Positions 47,901 to 59,600 of a stretch of DNA of 64,000 nucleotides are shown piece after piece. The stretch comes from Persicaria tinctoria (lineage: Eukaryota; Streptophyta; Magnoliopsida; Caryophyllales; Polygonaceae). The notes beneath the pieces were generated by a model. That model ran no database searches. It was not told the origin of the DNA and saw only the letters and a program-made list of their open reading frames with translations. The DNA lies in assembly GCA_037127255.1 (NCBI GenBank), contig JBANSL010000019.1:14841001-14905000 (forward strand), in the 5' to 3' direction. The position numbers and the translations under genes were made by a program. Each line of letters opens with the position of its first letter. Positions within the stretch are counted from its first letter, which is position 1.

Positions 47901-50900
47901 AATCTATCGGTCTTGTTCTTGTTTTATCGATTCCTTTCTTTATAAATTTCGAGTCTTGATTATTGTTTGATCGAGTCTTTGAGTCTTTGTCTTGGTCGAT
48001 ATCGAGTCTGCATTGTGTCTTTCGTTTCTTGTCAACATTGAGTAGTTTATTGGTGTTCTTGAGTCATGGTGTGCGTGCTGCGTTTTCTTTGAATCTTGTC
48101 GAGTTCTTGATTACCTTGATCGAGTTCTTTAAGTTCTTTGTTGAGTCTTGAAAGTTCTTGCTTCCGTTCTTTAAGTTCTTGTTTGATTGTCGAAGATCGG
48201 GCCATCCCGCGGCTAACCCCGTATCACGAAGTCTTGAGTTGATCGATGAAGTTTAAAGTAGAGTCATTCAGAGGAGCCTTCTAGGTATGTCTTAGGTGGG
48301 GTATGGGATGAGAACGACAAGATTGCGGAATGAGGTTGTAATATAGATGAGTACTTTTGGATAAAGGGCAAGGTCAGTCCGTTTATGCATCTTTGAGGAA
48401 GTATGAGTAGATTTAGCATGCTTATCGAGGGATCCTTGTAGAGAGGATTTGATGATAGGTAGGTTGTCGTACTAAGAATGCTTAAGAAGTTGTAGATTTT
48501 GGGACTAGGTTTTATGTTCGGTGATTGAGAACGACATCGGTAAGAACGAGTTGAGGAATTGTTAAGGTTGATTAATGCAGGGTTGTTTTAGGAATCATAG
48601 ATCTTGGGGATTTGAATGTTCATGTAGTAGCAGGATTGGATGTGAAATGTGTAATTGGGTTCGCTCGGGTAGTGTTGTGAATGTTGATTGAGGTATTAGG
48701 GAATGAAAGATGACCCTTCGAGGTAAGACTAGGTGTTAGGTGAGAATATCATAAGCATGTTCGTATGACCGATTGCTTGAGGTTCAAGGTAGGAAGGTTT
48801 TGAGTAGTGAATGAAGAATCTAGTCAAAGTGGGAGACATTGGGAGCTATAGGTGAAGGAATTGTGGAGGATTCGATATAATGTGAAGCTTTGGGTAATTT
48901 TGATGGCATAGAATTTCTCTGAGAATGATGATTGGTAAATAGAAGCCTTAAGCGGTAAGATATCGTGGTTTGAGGAAATGTGATCCGAGGCAAATTAGAA
49001 AAATGTGGAATAGGGAACTAGAGTAAGACGGGTTGAGAGTTGCGGTTGGCTAAGGTTACAGTGACGTTCAGAAGAGTGATTTGATGCAATAAATAAGGTA
49101 AATTGCTTTGATCTTATTGGGATGTGGAGCGATGCGGTTCGAATTAGTTGTTTCTTGATGGGATAGTTCGTTAGAATGTGATTGTGAGATTTGGGGGCGA
49201 TGTCGGGACTTGATGGTTCGTGGTTACGAGTGTAGCATTAGGTGGCTCTTTGCTTTAGAATCGGACGAGTGTAGGTGATTAAGTATTGCTAGTGGAGTGA
49301 GATGCTTGTGTTTACTTGGGTTATGTAAGAAGTTGAGGAATGAACTTTTGTTGCTAATTGATGAGGATGTAGAATGTAAGAATGCTCTTGTTCGAGGTTG
49401 GCAATAGGAGGATGTTCCTTAGAGTTGGATTAGTGGCGAGTGTGCTTTTAATATAGGAAGTATATTAGAGGTAGTGAAGTAGTTCAAGAATATGCTCTTA
49501 GAGGTGATCGAACGGATTCATAAGGACATAGGAGGAGTAAATGAATTTGTTAAGGACCACCTAGATTGATGATGCATGTAATGGAGGTTTTGATGAGGAA
49601 TTGGGATGTTAGAATCAGTTAATGATTCTTGGAGAATAATAGATTTAGATATATGAGTTTAATTGGTTAGATAGGAAGTTTGGGATTGTAAGCTTGAGAT
49701 CTCGTGTGAGTTGATTTTGGAAAACTCGTTGACTTGAGCCGTGAGGTGTACATGGGATGAATTTGGACTAGGCTCTGACTTGTGTGCTTTTATGGTAGAA
49801 ACTGGAGGGTTTATCTATGAGTTGGGATTTATTGTGAGCGAGATGTGGCTATACTAAGGGATATTATCGAATTAGATGTTGGTGGGTCTAGTTGAGGTTG
49901 ATCTTGGCTTGAGAGTTGGTGATCATGAGTGCGTGATGGTTATGTTTTATTGAGATTGGTAACTATGTGCGGGTATGCTATGATAGCTGAGATATAAATT
50001 GCCAGTTGTGATAAAATGAGAATCCCTAACATGATTAATCCTGTGATGGTAATATCCTTATGAGACGATGATTTCGTTGTTGATACGTGGTGATTGAGAT
50101 TTGAATAACATGTAGGTTCTATGTTATGGAATATGATGATCTCTGATATGTTGCTATGTACTAGGTTGAACTGTTGATATTGATTTGAACTTGGAACTTA
50201 GGAAGAGAATATGGGATTAGCCCTTAGAGGTGGATGATTTCACCTATCAAATTCTGAAATTGGATTAACTAACGTTGGATTTGAAGATTCTGAACGGTTT
50301 TGAAAAGAACTAACTTGGATTTTAAGAGAATAAATGCTATCGTGAGTTTTAATGATTTCGAGGTCAATCTTTCCATTTTCAAAACACTTTTGAACTTTAC
50401 AGAACTGGATTTACATTATGACGTCTCACGAAGTGGATACAAGCCATTATAGTGCCACTTATAGATTGCTTGCTAAGACCTAGTCGGGACGCTATGATGC
50501 TTTTGAGTTATGATATAGCCGAGAAGTCGGGGTAAGGATGTGATAGGGGCCCATATCAGATACTTGTTACAACCAATTGGGTGTATCATGATCACGACGA
50601 AGATACCGTGAGAGCTTCATAGGGATACTTTTACGGAATCAATGGCATGATCCTCGGACTTACCAAATTTCAAACTTCATCCCCTTGTTTTAGAATGATT
50701 TTAGTTTCGATGACGAGACTTGTTTTTAGAAGTGGATGAATGTAAAGACCGAAAAATAGTTAAATAATATTTTAATCGATTAATGATTTAAATGGGAACC
50801 AATATATTCAAGCCACGTGAGTTAATGACCCATGCCATTTATTTTATTGAAGTGTGATCCTATGTGTCCACATTAAGTGGTGACTAATTAATTATTTTTA

Positions 50901-53900
50901 ATATAACTATTTAGCTTCATAGCTTAAATAGTTACAAAATATATAGTTTTACCTTTAGTTATTTTATTTTTAGTCATCAAGAGTGAATTTTATTTTTTTG
51001 ATAGACCATCAAGAGTGAATTGGTTACATGAGTACGTTGATAATTATATCTAATGATAAGATTTCATTTTTTTAATACATATTTGATAATAATAAAATTA
51101 ACTTCATATATTAATTGGTTACAAATCTTGTAATATACTACTAAAATAGAGATTTGAAGTCTCAACTGATGCAATTCGACAATTCGCATATATGTCATTT
51201 TCTAGTGCAATCTGATATGTGTTTTTTAACACTTTCATTAATGACAATCCGATATATTTAAGACATGTTAGATAACGACCTCATCTATTTTATCCACATA
51301 TCATTCTATGTGTCTATTTCATATCTTAAGTGGTTGCAAAATCTATCCTTTGACCATGAGTTATTTTATAAATATTGTACCTTAATTTTTTTTAACTTTA
51401 GTCATTAAGATTGATTATTTTAGTTCATTATATCTGATGATAAGATTTCATTATTAGCGATTTATTTATTGAAAAATAAAATCTTATCATCAAAATATTT
51501 ATATTAGTTCTCAACCTCATATCTTAAGTTGTTACAAAACATACTATATTTTAGCACAATTAAAATTTATTCAACTTTAAATTATTTTGCATAATATTTT
51601 TATATTTTAAATTAATTTATGATTGTTTGAATTTTTTTATCAAAAAATTCTAAATAATCTATTTTAATTTTCACATAAAATATAATAAAAATAAGATTAA
51701 TATAATGAAATAGTATAATTTATTAACAAAATGGGTAACAAATACGAAGTAGTACTTAGTTTTCAAATTAAGGAAGTACCATAGGACAACCACCGCTCAT
51801 GCAATAGAGGCCTTTGATTGTATGATTAGCAACCTCCATTTTCTCAACTGGTCCCACTATATTTGAGATTACCATACTTGCATTTGTGATTGTTTTACGA
51901 ACAAATCTTGATGTCGCCTGTGCCGGGAACAATATTAATCAATATGTAGTATTTTTTTTTATAGACAAACCTATATATATAACCAACTAATTATAGATTA
52001 CTTTGTGACATTTTAAAAAAAATGCGTCTATCTTAAAGCACGATAAAAGTTGTGTCCATTAGATCTCATATCAATATAGTAGATAATTGCAAGTATGTAC
52101 CTCTGAACCGGCCCATTTTCTGATGATCTCAAGCGTCTGAGCTATGAGTATGACCGCTAATGAACTCTTCTTCCTTTGGATGGTTCTGCTTGCCTCAAAC
52201 ACAAACCTGAGCGGGTCAAGAAACTCACCGTCTTCTTCGGGGAAATCTGGCACTAATGCGTGCAAGAACGCAAACCGGTTACCCCATAACGCCTCTCCAG
52301 TGCTTTTATTTGGAGTCACCATCTCCGATACCGACTTGTAGCCATCGGTGATGTTTCGAGTGTTCATCAACACCAACGCCGTAGTGTGTGAGCCTGCCCA
52401 ATTTTCACTCCTACCTTTCATGTAGAGCCTTACTCCGTGGTTGATTATGCCCGTCACTACATCATTTACCGTCTGCATGAATGAATGTTGTTGGGCAATC
52501 AACGGTTCGTTTGGATGTATAAGTTTTTAATTATAATAGCTCATTATATATTATAAAATTTGGTGTTTATAGAGGATGTTTGGAATGACCAAATATTTAA
52601 AAATTAAAATAAAAAAATCTCTCTTCCTCTTCTTCCCCTCCCCCTTTCTCTCTCTTCTTTTTTATTGTACTCCCTCTCCAGTCTTGCACAACCTCTCCTT
52701 GGCCTCGCCGGTCTGCCGGAGCCAACAACCACCACAAGTGCTCCGCTCTCCTCCCTCACCCATCTGCCCAGAATCAGATCGATGCCAACTGGCAACTGCT
52801 AGTGGTTCGGCATCTCGCCTCTGTCCACCGACCTCTCATTCGCTCTCGTTGCTACCGCCTCCATGCCCCCCGAGGCCCCCACCCACCGGTGCTTGCCCTC
52901 TCCTCACCATCACCGTCTCTATGACCACTACATCCTCTTCGATCCGTTTATTCTCCGCACATCTCATCCATGGCCTCACCAATCATCCCACTATTTAGTC
53001 AGATCTACAAAATTAGGGTTCTATATCTAACGAATTGGAATTGCTTTGTTTGTTTTGATTTGAGTAGAATGAGTATGGATGGATTGATGGTAGGCCGGCA
53101 GGAAATAGAAAGAGATTGATGATCTTATTTTTTTCAAGATGCAGAAAATCAGGAGAGAGTCAGCCTAGGAGATGAGGGAAGACAAAAAAAGTCAAAAATA
53201 AAAATAGATATGTGGACGCACTATATTTTCATTTTTCTAACCTATGCCCACCCATACCCATTGGCGGATTAATTGATTTTGTATACATTTTTTTTGTTAG
53301 ATTAATTGATTTAGCCAATTTTTTTAACACGTACCCATTGGCAGATATAGGGATGGGCTTGTATGAAGCCCACCCAAATCTGAAAAAATAATAGTACTAT
53401 ATAGATATATTTAAAGTAAAAACACATCTTAAAAGTTGGTCCGATGGTTTGTTGCACACCTGGCTCTCATTATTTTTCATTCATTGATTTAATATAAAAT
53501 TTTGAGTGTTGTAGTTGTGCTGGTTTGAATCCCATGACATTCATTTTTTTTTTTCATTCATTCATTAATTTGATTTTCTTAGAAAACTTTAGTTAAAGTA
53601 GTATAAAATGATTAAAGTAAACCATAATAAATTTTTTATATCACTGTAATTTTACTATTAAATTTTTTTTACAAGAATAATTTGTCCAAGGGTTTTTCCT
53701 ACACGTAAGAATTATTGATTCCGCCCCTAATTGTGCCCACCCCTCCAAAATTCCTGGCTCCGCTAGTGACGTGTCCCCCTTTTTTTTAGGGTGGTTTTTT
53801 TCCAATTAAGAAAGTTTAACCTATGTCTGATTCAACTTTGAGTTCTTAAGTATCTGGTGAAATTCCATAAAACCACCCTTTAAATACATCATTTTGCATA

Positions 53901-56224
53901 AAACTACCACTTAAATTGAAAAATCCAAGAAACCACCCTTTAAATGTTAAGTTAGATGTTTGCAAAAGATCACTTATCCTATCTTTTACATTAAGTTTGA
54001 TGTTAAAAAGACAAAATTATTATTTTGCCCCTTCATGACAAATATCCTAGTTTATATCTTGGCAATTCTCAAGTATTTCATCCTTGATTTAGTTGGTTCA
54101 AATTAAGTTGATCATCCTTGATTTAGTTGATTTGAAGTTCTCTTAAATGTTCATCTTTCACCACTCGGTCCTCTCCTCAAATGGAAAATAAAAGGTGTTG
54201 ATGAGTGATCTCCTTTTACTCTCCACACATATTAAAAGTATAAGGGACAAAATAATAATTTCATACATTTAACAACAATCATAACGGAAAAGGTGAGATG
54301 GGTGATCTTTTGAAAGCTTTTGGCTTCTAAAGGGCGGTTTTATGAAATTTGCAATTTAAGGGACGGTTGTGTGCAAATGATATATTTATTGGATGGTTTT
54401 CTGGAATTTGGCCTAAGTATTTATTGAAATGATACACTGAATACATTTCCTAATTTATGTTTTATAAAATGATACTCCGTATAAACTATATATATAAAAC
54501 ATCAACATTTTAAATAACTTTTTATAAATAAAATTTTATATTTATTATTAGGTTTTTGTCATTCTTAAGAAATATAACTTTTTAAATAAATTTTTTATTA
54601 TAAAATTTAATATTTATTATAAGGTTTTTATCATTCTTAAAAAATATACGTAAATAGGAAACGAGAATTAAAGACGGATGACCAGGCACGTATGGAGGGG
54701 TGGGCTCGGCTATGCTACAGCCCACCCCATTTTGGTATAATCATTTAAGTAGGTAGGTGAAACATTAATTGACATTAGTCCCAATGGTCTATTCCATCTA
54801 CAGACAACCCCTTGCGCTATGTTCGATCCTCACAATTGCCACTTTTCATAGTAATTTTTTCTTTTTGCCTTACTATATTCATAGTAATTATCATAGTATA
54901 TTTTACTTCTTTATTGTCCATTTGATTGAGCTTTTTAATAAAAATAATCTTCTGTACATGCTATATCAATATTAATTTTTTCAATTTTTTTTCACACTAA
55001 TTTTGTAATTTCTTCTTTTTGCCTTACTATATTCAATCCATTTCATAGTAATTATCGAAGTATAATTTTGTTAGTTGTGTAAGACCAATTTAGCCCACCC
55101 CAATTTTAATTCCTGATTCCGTGCGGATGACACCCAAATCTATAGTATCGTATTATATAATTTGTAATTAAAAACTTGAAACTAAAAAAGAAAAGAAATT
55201 AATTAGTTTGTAAAATAATAATAAAGGGCGGGCAACTTACCACTCCAAGCTCAAGTTTAATCAACTTGATTTTGTCAAGAGAGAAGTCCACCGTTGAAAT
55301 CTCGATAGGCATGTGGTCCAAATCCTCAATTCCTGACCTTATTGGTGACTTATCATCTTCAATCACGCTACTTTTGAGGAGGCTCCATCCATAGTCACAT
55401 AGAGTATTATAGGCTACATACACAGCCTTTGGTGCACTTGTGAGGACTCTTGTGCACCATCCCACCGCAGCATGGTTCGTTTCTCGACGAAGCTTCGGAA
55501 ATGTCAAGGGAAGAGAAGGGTTGTCGGCTCGCTGGAGGCACGAGAGGAGGGCGCCCATCAGAGAGTATCCATCGCCTAGGGCATGATGAAGCTTGAAGAT
55601 GACATGCCCCGCTGCATTGTTCGTCGGGTACTTGATAACGTGGAGTTCCCACAATGGTCGGTTCTTAGGCAAGGGATCCGCCGCTAGTTTCGATAGATAC
55701 TCGTTGAAATGATTGTCGTAACATTCTGGTGGCAAGCCGGGTGGAAGGGTTGCTACTTTGACGTGTTCTTCGACCTTTACTTCCACCCTCTTCCACCGTT
55801 TCTCACCATCGTTCCCGATAACCTATGTATCAAAGAACGCTCATGAGCACACATTAGAAAAATCCTTTATAAATTCATATACAAATTTCAAAAACATAAC
55901 AACAACATCATCGACCCAGTATATTCAAAACCATTAAAAAAAAAGGTTTATTCAATTCATAGATAGATGGAGATTGAGTTGAACCATTATGGAGGAAAAC
56001 CGCGGGTTGATGGGGAGGAAGACGCCACGAAGAAGCACCATGAATTGCGAATCATCAATCGGAACTTCAAGTTCCAAGACACCGAGAATGGTTACTGACA
56101 GCGCCGAGCTGCTGAAGTATTGTGCGGTTGGGCTCACAGGTTCTCCTCCTCCTAATGCTTCTTCTTCCTCCTTGCATCCTCCTCCAACTTTCCAACTGGT
56201 TTTGATCTTCAACAACTTCTCCAT
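40721..56224 (-). CDS. WSD: WSD-type wax ester synthase / diacylglycerol O-acyltransferase, five exons
   Basis: Exons on the minus strand: 56224-55985 (80 codons), 55822-55241 (194), 52472-52101 (124), 51917-51780 (46) and 40885-40721 (54 plus TAG). All introns have GT/AG edges and all junctions are in phase 0, giving an uninterrupted 498-residue protein, a normal length for plant WSDs. The catalytic HHxxxDG box is HHALGDG at about residues 159-165. The C-terminal WSD domain shows NDVVTG (277-282), SNIVGP (416-421) and LRIGVGVEKDFID in the last exon. Family members esterify fatty alcohols or diacylglycerol with acyl-CoA at the ER, feeding cuticular wax or storage lipid. Intron 4 is 10,894 bp and intron 2 is 2,768 bp because of transposons; introns 1 and 3 are 162 and 183 bp. 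The start is the only ATG before the conserved GEPVSPTAQYF. The gene looks intact; splicing over the long intron is unproven. Confidence 0.9.
41876..41949. repeat. (TA)n microsatellite in WSD intron 4
   Basis: About 36 TA units just left of the decayed gypsy element. The upstream part of the intron (40886-41870) is AT-rich and carries a diverged tandem motif of about 110-120 bp (ATGATATTGTGTAATTAATA, three or four copies, 41400-41860). Confidence 0.95.
43400..44363 (+). repeat. Best-conserved part of the 5' LTR of the intronic gypsy element
   Basis: Collinear with 16933-17489 and with the complement of the solo LTR; shares ATATGCCACTTG, GGTCTTTAGGGCCCGCAGAC, GACCCGGCTCCGCCGTGGCA and the terminal ATTACA. 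Confidence 0.8.
44368..44379 (+). other. Primer-binding site, initiator tRNA-Met type
   Basis: TGGTATTAGAGC differs by one base from TGGTATCAGAGC, the complement of initiator tRNA-Met, and starts 5 bases after the LTR. Confidence 0.85.
47150..48250 (+). mobile_element. Family C gypsy fragment: end of pol plus LTR
   Basis: The frame near 47240-47400 reads ILGEGPLTRARAKKLQRDSF, a common ending of plant gypsy polyproteins. From about 47410 the sequence is non-coding and LTR-like and is repeated, inverted, at 58430-59600. It contains GTCGATATCGAG (47995-48006) and a conserved GATCGGGCCATCC (about 48196). LTR edges are not sharp. Confidence 0.65.
52500..53300. other. Inserted C-rich stretch in WSD intron 2
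   Basis: The 140-codon frame 52576-52998 is proline/serine-rich and low in complexity; no domain is recognised and it does not belong to the WSD exons. It may be part of a transposon whose ends I cannot fix. Confidence 0.3.
53335..53769. mobile_element. hAT-like MITE in WSD intron 2 (weak)
   Basis: The left CATTGGCAGATATAGG and the complement of the right CCTGGCTCCGCTAGTG resemble hAT termini of the CAGTGGCGGAGCCAGG type. Flanks (ACGTACCC and ACGTGTCC) match only partly. Confidence 0.4.
53856..54413. mobile_element. Mutator-type MITE, 558 bp, 9-bp target duplication
   Basis: Ends GGTGAAATTCCATAAAACC and the complement GGCCAAATTCCAGAAAACC; flanks TAAGTATCT (53847-53855) and TAAGTATTT (54414-54422), 8 of 9 identical. 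Terminal repeats carry the same AAACCACCCTTTAAAT boxes as 19294-20176, so both belong to one family. Located in WSD intron 2. Confidence 0.85.
54690..55110. mobile_element. hAT-like remnant in WSD intron 2 (weak)
   Basis: Begins near GTATGGAGGGGTGGGCTCGG and ends near AGCCCACCCCAATTTTAATTC, an inverted pair similar to the 53335-53769 element. No clear target duplication. Confidence 0.35.
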
Positions 56225-56277
56225 TGCTTCACAATCACATATATGCTCCGTACCAATTGAATATATGGCTGCAGTCT

Positions 56278-56285
56278 TTATATAT
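56278..56285 (-). promoter_or_regulatory. Probable TATA box of the WSD gene
   Basis: TATATAAA on the minus strand lies 54-61 bp upstream of the start codon, implying a short leader. Confidence 0.5.
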
Positions 56286-56341
56286 ACTACTTACAAAACA
56301 AGTAAACCTAATTAATGCGGTTGGTATATATGTTGGTTGAG

Positions 56342-56376
<35 letters not shown>
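56342..56376. repeat. (TA)n(GA)n microsatellite
   Basis: About 10 TA units followed by about 7 GA units, 120 bp upstream of the WSD start. Confidence 0.95.
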
Positions 56377-56439
56377 GGGTAAAACTAATTAAAATACCTC
56401 CACATGGTAAAAATATATTTTCAATTTTTAAATGTAATG

Positions 56440-56739
56440 AAAATATCCCGATCTTTGAGGATATGGTAATCGTCCTTCGGAACAACGACGAGAGTGAACT
56501 CGACAGTGGAGATAATGAGGAGAGGCAGGCGGAGAGGAGGAATTACCAGTTTTATTACGAAGATGGGGCTGGGCTAGGGCTAGGGCTTCGGCCACTGCTG
56601 ATGAGTATTTCCGAGTTCCTGATGGGCTGGATCTGGATCATCTCTCACCGCTTTCGATCCATCTTCGGCGGCGATCATGGTGGGAGGCGGTGGTGTACTG
56701 ATAATATTGATGGCCTACAAATTGGGGCTGCGAGGAAGG
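56440..56739. other. Unassigned GC-richer frame upstream of hAT elements
   Basis: A plus-strand frame from 56464 reads acidic then hydrophobic and is cut by the hAT element at 56740. No domain recognised; the DNA resumes between and after the hAT elements (57117-57133, 58201 on). Confidence 0.3.
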
Positions 56740-57116
56740 CAGGGGTGGATCCAAGGGTCCGATCTCGAAAAAAATACAAGAATATATGTCTTATGTAAAA
56801 AAATGAAAGATAAAAATACAAGTATCTTTAGTTGCTTAGTGATTAAGATCACCCCATTTTAAATAGAATTCAATCAACCCTTGTTCAAATCTTACTAGGC
56901 ACATATTTTCATTTATTTTTTTCCTCCATCCATTTTCCACTATTTTAAAATTCTTATAATTTATTTGGTAATTTACAATTAAATAATTATAATTTTTATT
57001 ATAAATTTAAGATATTTATTTCATATATTTTTTAAATAAATATTTCTAATAAAAATAATATAAAAATTATCCAAAAAAAATTGGGCCCCCCGAAAAAATT
57101 TCTGGATCCGCCCTTG
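56740..57116. mobile_element. hAT MITE, 377 bp
   Basis: Ends CAGGGGTGGATCC and GGATCCGCCCTTG. Flanks GAGGAAGG and GAGGGAGT agree at 6 of 8 positions. Collinear with 57678-58082 over its whole length, including AAGAATATATG, the AGTGATTAAG/AGTGGTTAAG block and ACTAGGCAC. Confidence 0.8.
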
Positions 57117-57133
57117 GAGGGAGTGGTGGTGCG

Positions 57134-58200
57134 CAGGGACGGAGCCAGAAATTTTTTAGCGAGAGGCACGATTGTATATATACGATGTCGTTTTAGATAT
57201 GATTAAACTAGCATAACGATCTCTATATATGATAATTATAAATTAAATGATGTTATCTTAAGATAACATGACTTCGATTTATGATAAAAGTCTATTATTT
57301 TTTCTCCATTAAAAATATAAAGAAATATAAATAAATAAATATAATAGTTGAAGAAAAGAAAACTAACGAAATAAGGATATAAAACGCAATTAATAAACAT
57401 TGAGTCAATATTTAACTTGTTGTATTCTTAACATGTAATAGTGTATTAATTACTAGATACAAAAAAAATAAACTTGCGTAATTTCTAATCAAATTATCAA
57501 AATAAGTAATATAACATATGGTTTCGAAGCTCTCGAGATGATTTATAATACGTGAATGTCAATATAAGTAAAATATAAAAGTATTATAGTCTATTAAAAT
57601 AAAATTAAAGTGATTAATACACTTACAATTTTCAAACATTCATAACTTTTTATGCAGATGTCAAATTAAGGCGTATTCAGTGGCGGATCCAATGGTGGGC
57701 TACACCTGGCCGTCGCCCACCTCGGTTCCGGAAAAAATTCAAGAATATATGGGGTATGTAAAAAATTTTAAGGGTAAAATATAAATATCTTTAGTGGCTT
57801 AGTGGTTAAGCCCACCTCATTTTAAATAGAATCCAATCAACCCTTGTTCATATCCCACTAGGCACGTATTTTCATTTATTTTTTCTCAATCCATTTTTCA
57901 TTATTTTAAAATTCTTATAATTTATTTGGTATTTTATAATTAAATAATAATAATTTTTCTTACAAATCTAAGTTATTCTTTTCATATATATTTTTTAAAA
58001 AAATTATTTCTAATAAACATAATATAGAAATTATCCATAAAAATTCGTGCCCACCCCGAAAAAATTTCTGGATCCGCCCTTGGGCGTATTATATATCAAA
58101 ACAAACCTAGCGACGAGGAGAATACACCTAGAGAATTTGTTGGATGAGAGGAGGGGTGCGTGCTCCCCCATGCCTCCCCCCTCTTTTGGCTCCGCCTCTG
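57134..58200. mobile_element. hAT element, 1067 bp, 8-bp target duplication GTGGTGCG
   Basis: Left end CAGGGACGGAGCCAGAAA, complement of right end CAGAGGCGGAGCCAAAAG. GTGGTGCG lies at 57126-57133 and 58201-58208. Contains a second hAT element; no transposase. Confidence 0.93.
57678..58082. mobile_element. hAT MITE, 405 bp, nested, 8-bp target duplication GGCGTATT
   Basis: Ends CAGTGGCGGATCC and GGATCCGCCCTTG (11 of 13 complementary); perfect GGCGTATT on both sides (57670-57677, 58083-58090). Lies within the hAT element 57134-58200. Confidence 0.95.
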
Positions 58201-58239
58201 GTGGTGCGAGGAGGCCAAGAAGAGCCTATTGTCGAACCG

Positions 58240-59600
58240 ACATATTTCGAACAGTTGCTGTTTGGAGACATCTCAGTAAAATGAGTCGTTTGAGCTCCAA
58301 AAATTTTGGATTGATACGTTATATAGCTTGTTGGAAATCTGATTCAAAGACCTACAACATTGATGTTGAGCACTTTTGCAAATTCGGCCAACAATATGGA
58401 GAAATCGAGCCAAGAAGCTGATGCTGAGCTAACGTATCGACCCGGGATCCAAATATATCGAGTCAGTATCAATACCTTCCGAGTCGGTACTGATACGGGG
58501 TTAGCCGCAGGATGGCCCGATCTTCGACAATCAAACAAGAAACTCAAGAACGAAAGCAAGAAACAACAAAAACTCAACAAGACTCAAAGAACGTAGCAAG
58601 AACAACGCAAGAATCAACCAAGATACACCAAGATCGGCCAAGAAAGAATAAAGACTCGACAAGATCTTCAAGATCCAAGGAGAACTCGAGATCGACTGCA
58701 CAAAGAATACAAAGACTCGATAAAAAGGATGCAAGACTTTAAATTGATATTAAGACACCACCGATAAGGAATGAGTCGATCTATATAGAACAAGATAAAG
58801 ACCCCTTACCTCCTTAGAGGGTAGGAACCAATACCAATGACTATATAACCCGCCTTTACAACCCTACACAACCAAGCGGATAACTTGTAGGCACAAGGAG
58901 GGGCTTGTGGATATTAGGATCGTCAAGTCTTGCGAAGTTGATGAACACAAAGTAAACCAAACTAAAACAATACCAATAGTTGCAATCGATGAGTCACGCT
59001 ACGAATTGATTGACTTTCTCTTATTGTGTTTCACACAAAGGAAATTTCATTCATGAATAGACGTCTAATGTTTACAAGGAGATCAGCCGCTTAAATAATA
59101 ACACTGGGCTGATTTAGATGGAAAATAACAATTAAAAGTAATTAAAATAAATTCCCTACAAATTACCTAAAATAACTTAAGTAAATAAGGTCTCTAAAAA
59201 TAGTAACAAAAGGTGGTGATTTTCGTTCCAAACAGTACAGCTGCAAAGATGTTGATTTTCGGCCAAGATCTAGGTCGAATCTGGAAAAACCTTCAACAGA
59301 AAAGTTGTAGATCTCTTTGTCCTCGTTCCAACAAGGTATGACACGCCTCAATCCGATAAATATTGACTCCGTATGACTCATTTTACTGAGACGTCGAAAA
59401 GCTGTCAAACTGCTGAACGAATCTAAAAACGAACGACCATCAAGCTTGCACCTTTGGACCTTTTCCCATGGTGGAGCCTTCTTCTTCCTCTTGAGGATGG
59501 CATCTTTCTCACGAGCTTGAATCATAGGTCCATCCCCAAGTATAGGTGTGTCCGAAGGTGTCTTGGATGGTCCCGCATCAGGTACAACGAGTAGGGAGAA
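58240..59600 (-). mobile_element. Family C gypsy fragment, inverted relative to 47150-48250
   Basis: On the minus strand, 59590-59480 encodes DAGPSKTPSDTPILGDGPM, matching the pol end at 47200-47280. Then follow LTR-like parts down to about 58490 (GATGGCCCGATCTTCGAC). CTCGAGATCGAC occurs at 58685-58696. Palindromic GTATCGNGTCGATAC-type words lie at 58430-58500 and 59600-59725. Blocks near 58250-58400 and 59270-59420 resemble each other in inverted orientation (GAGACnTCnnnAAAnTG). Confidence 0.65.

Larger units (their letters stand above)
42310..50960 (+). mobile_element. Decayed Tekay/Del-like gypsy element in WSD intron 4
   Basis: The 5' LTR end lies at 44363 (CCATTACA), followed by TTGGTATTAGAGC, the initiator-Met primer site with one change. 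The 3' edge near 50690-50749 has a TTTCGATGACGAGACTTG block, the usual end of Del-type elements, before TGTAAAGACCG, a probable 3' LTR start. The body (44380-47150 and 48260-50700) has lost all long frames. The left LTR start is not found; the LTR matches 27548-29995 in its last kilobase. A piece of a third gypsy family lies at 47150-48250. Confidence 0.7.

Noticed and set aside
51768..51770. Stop just after WSD exon 4 read as the end of a truncated gene
   Set aside because: A GT donor precedes it (51779-51778), and the missing C-terminal exon is found at 40885-40721 in the right frame.
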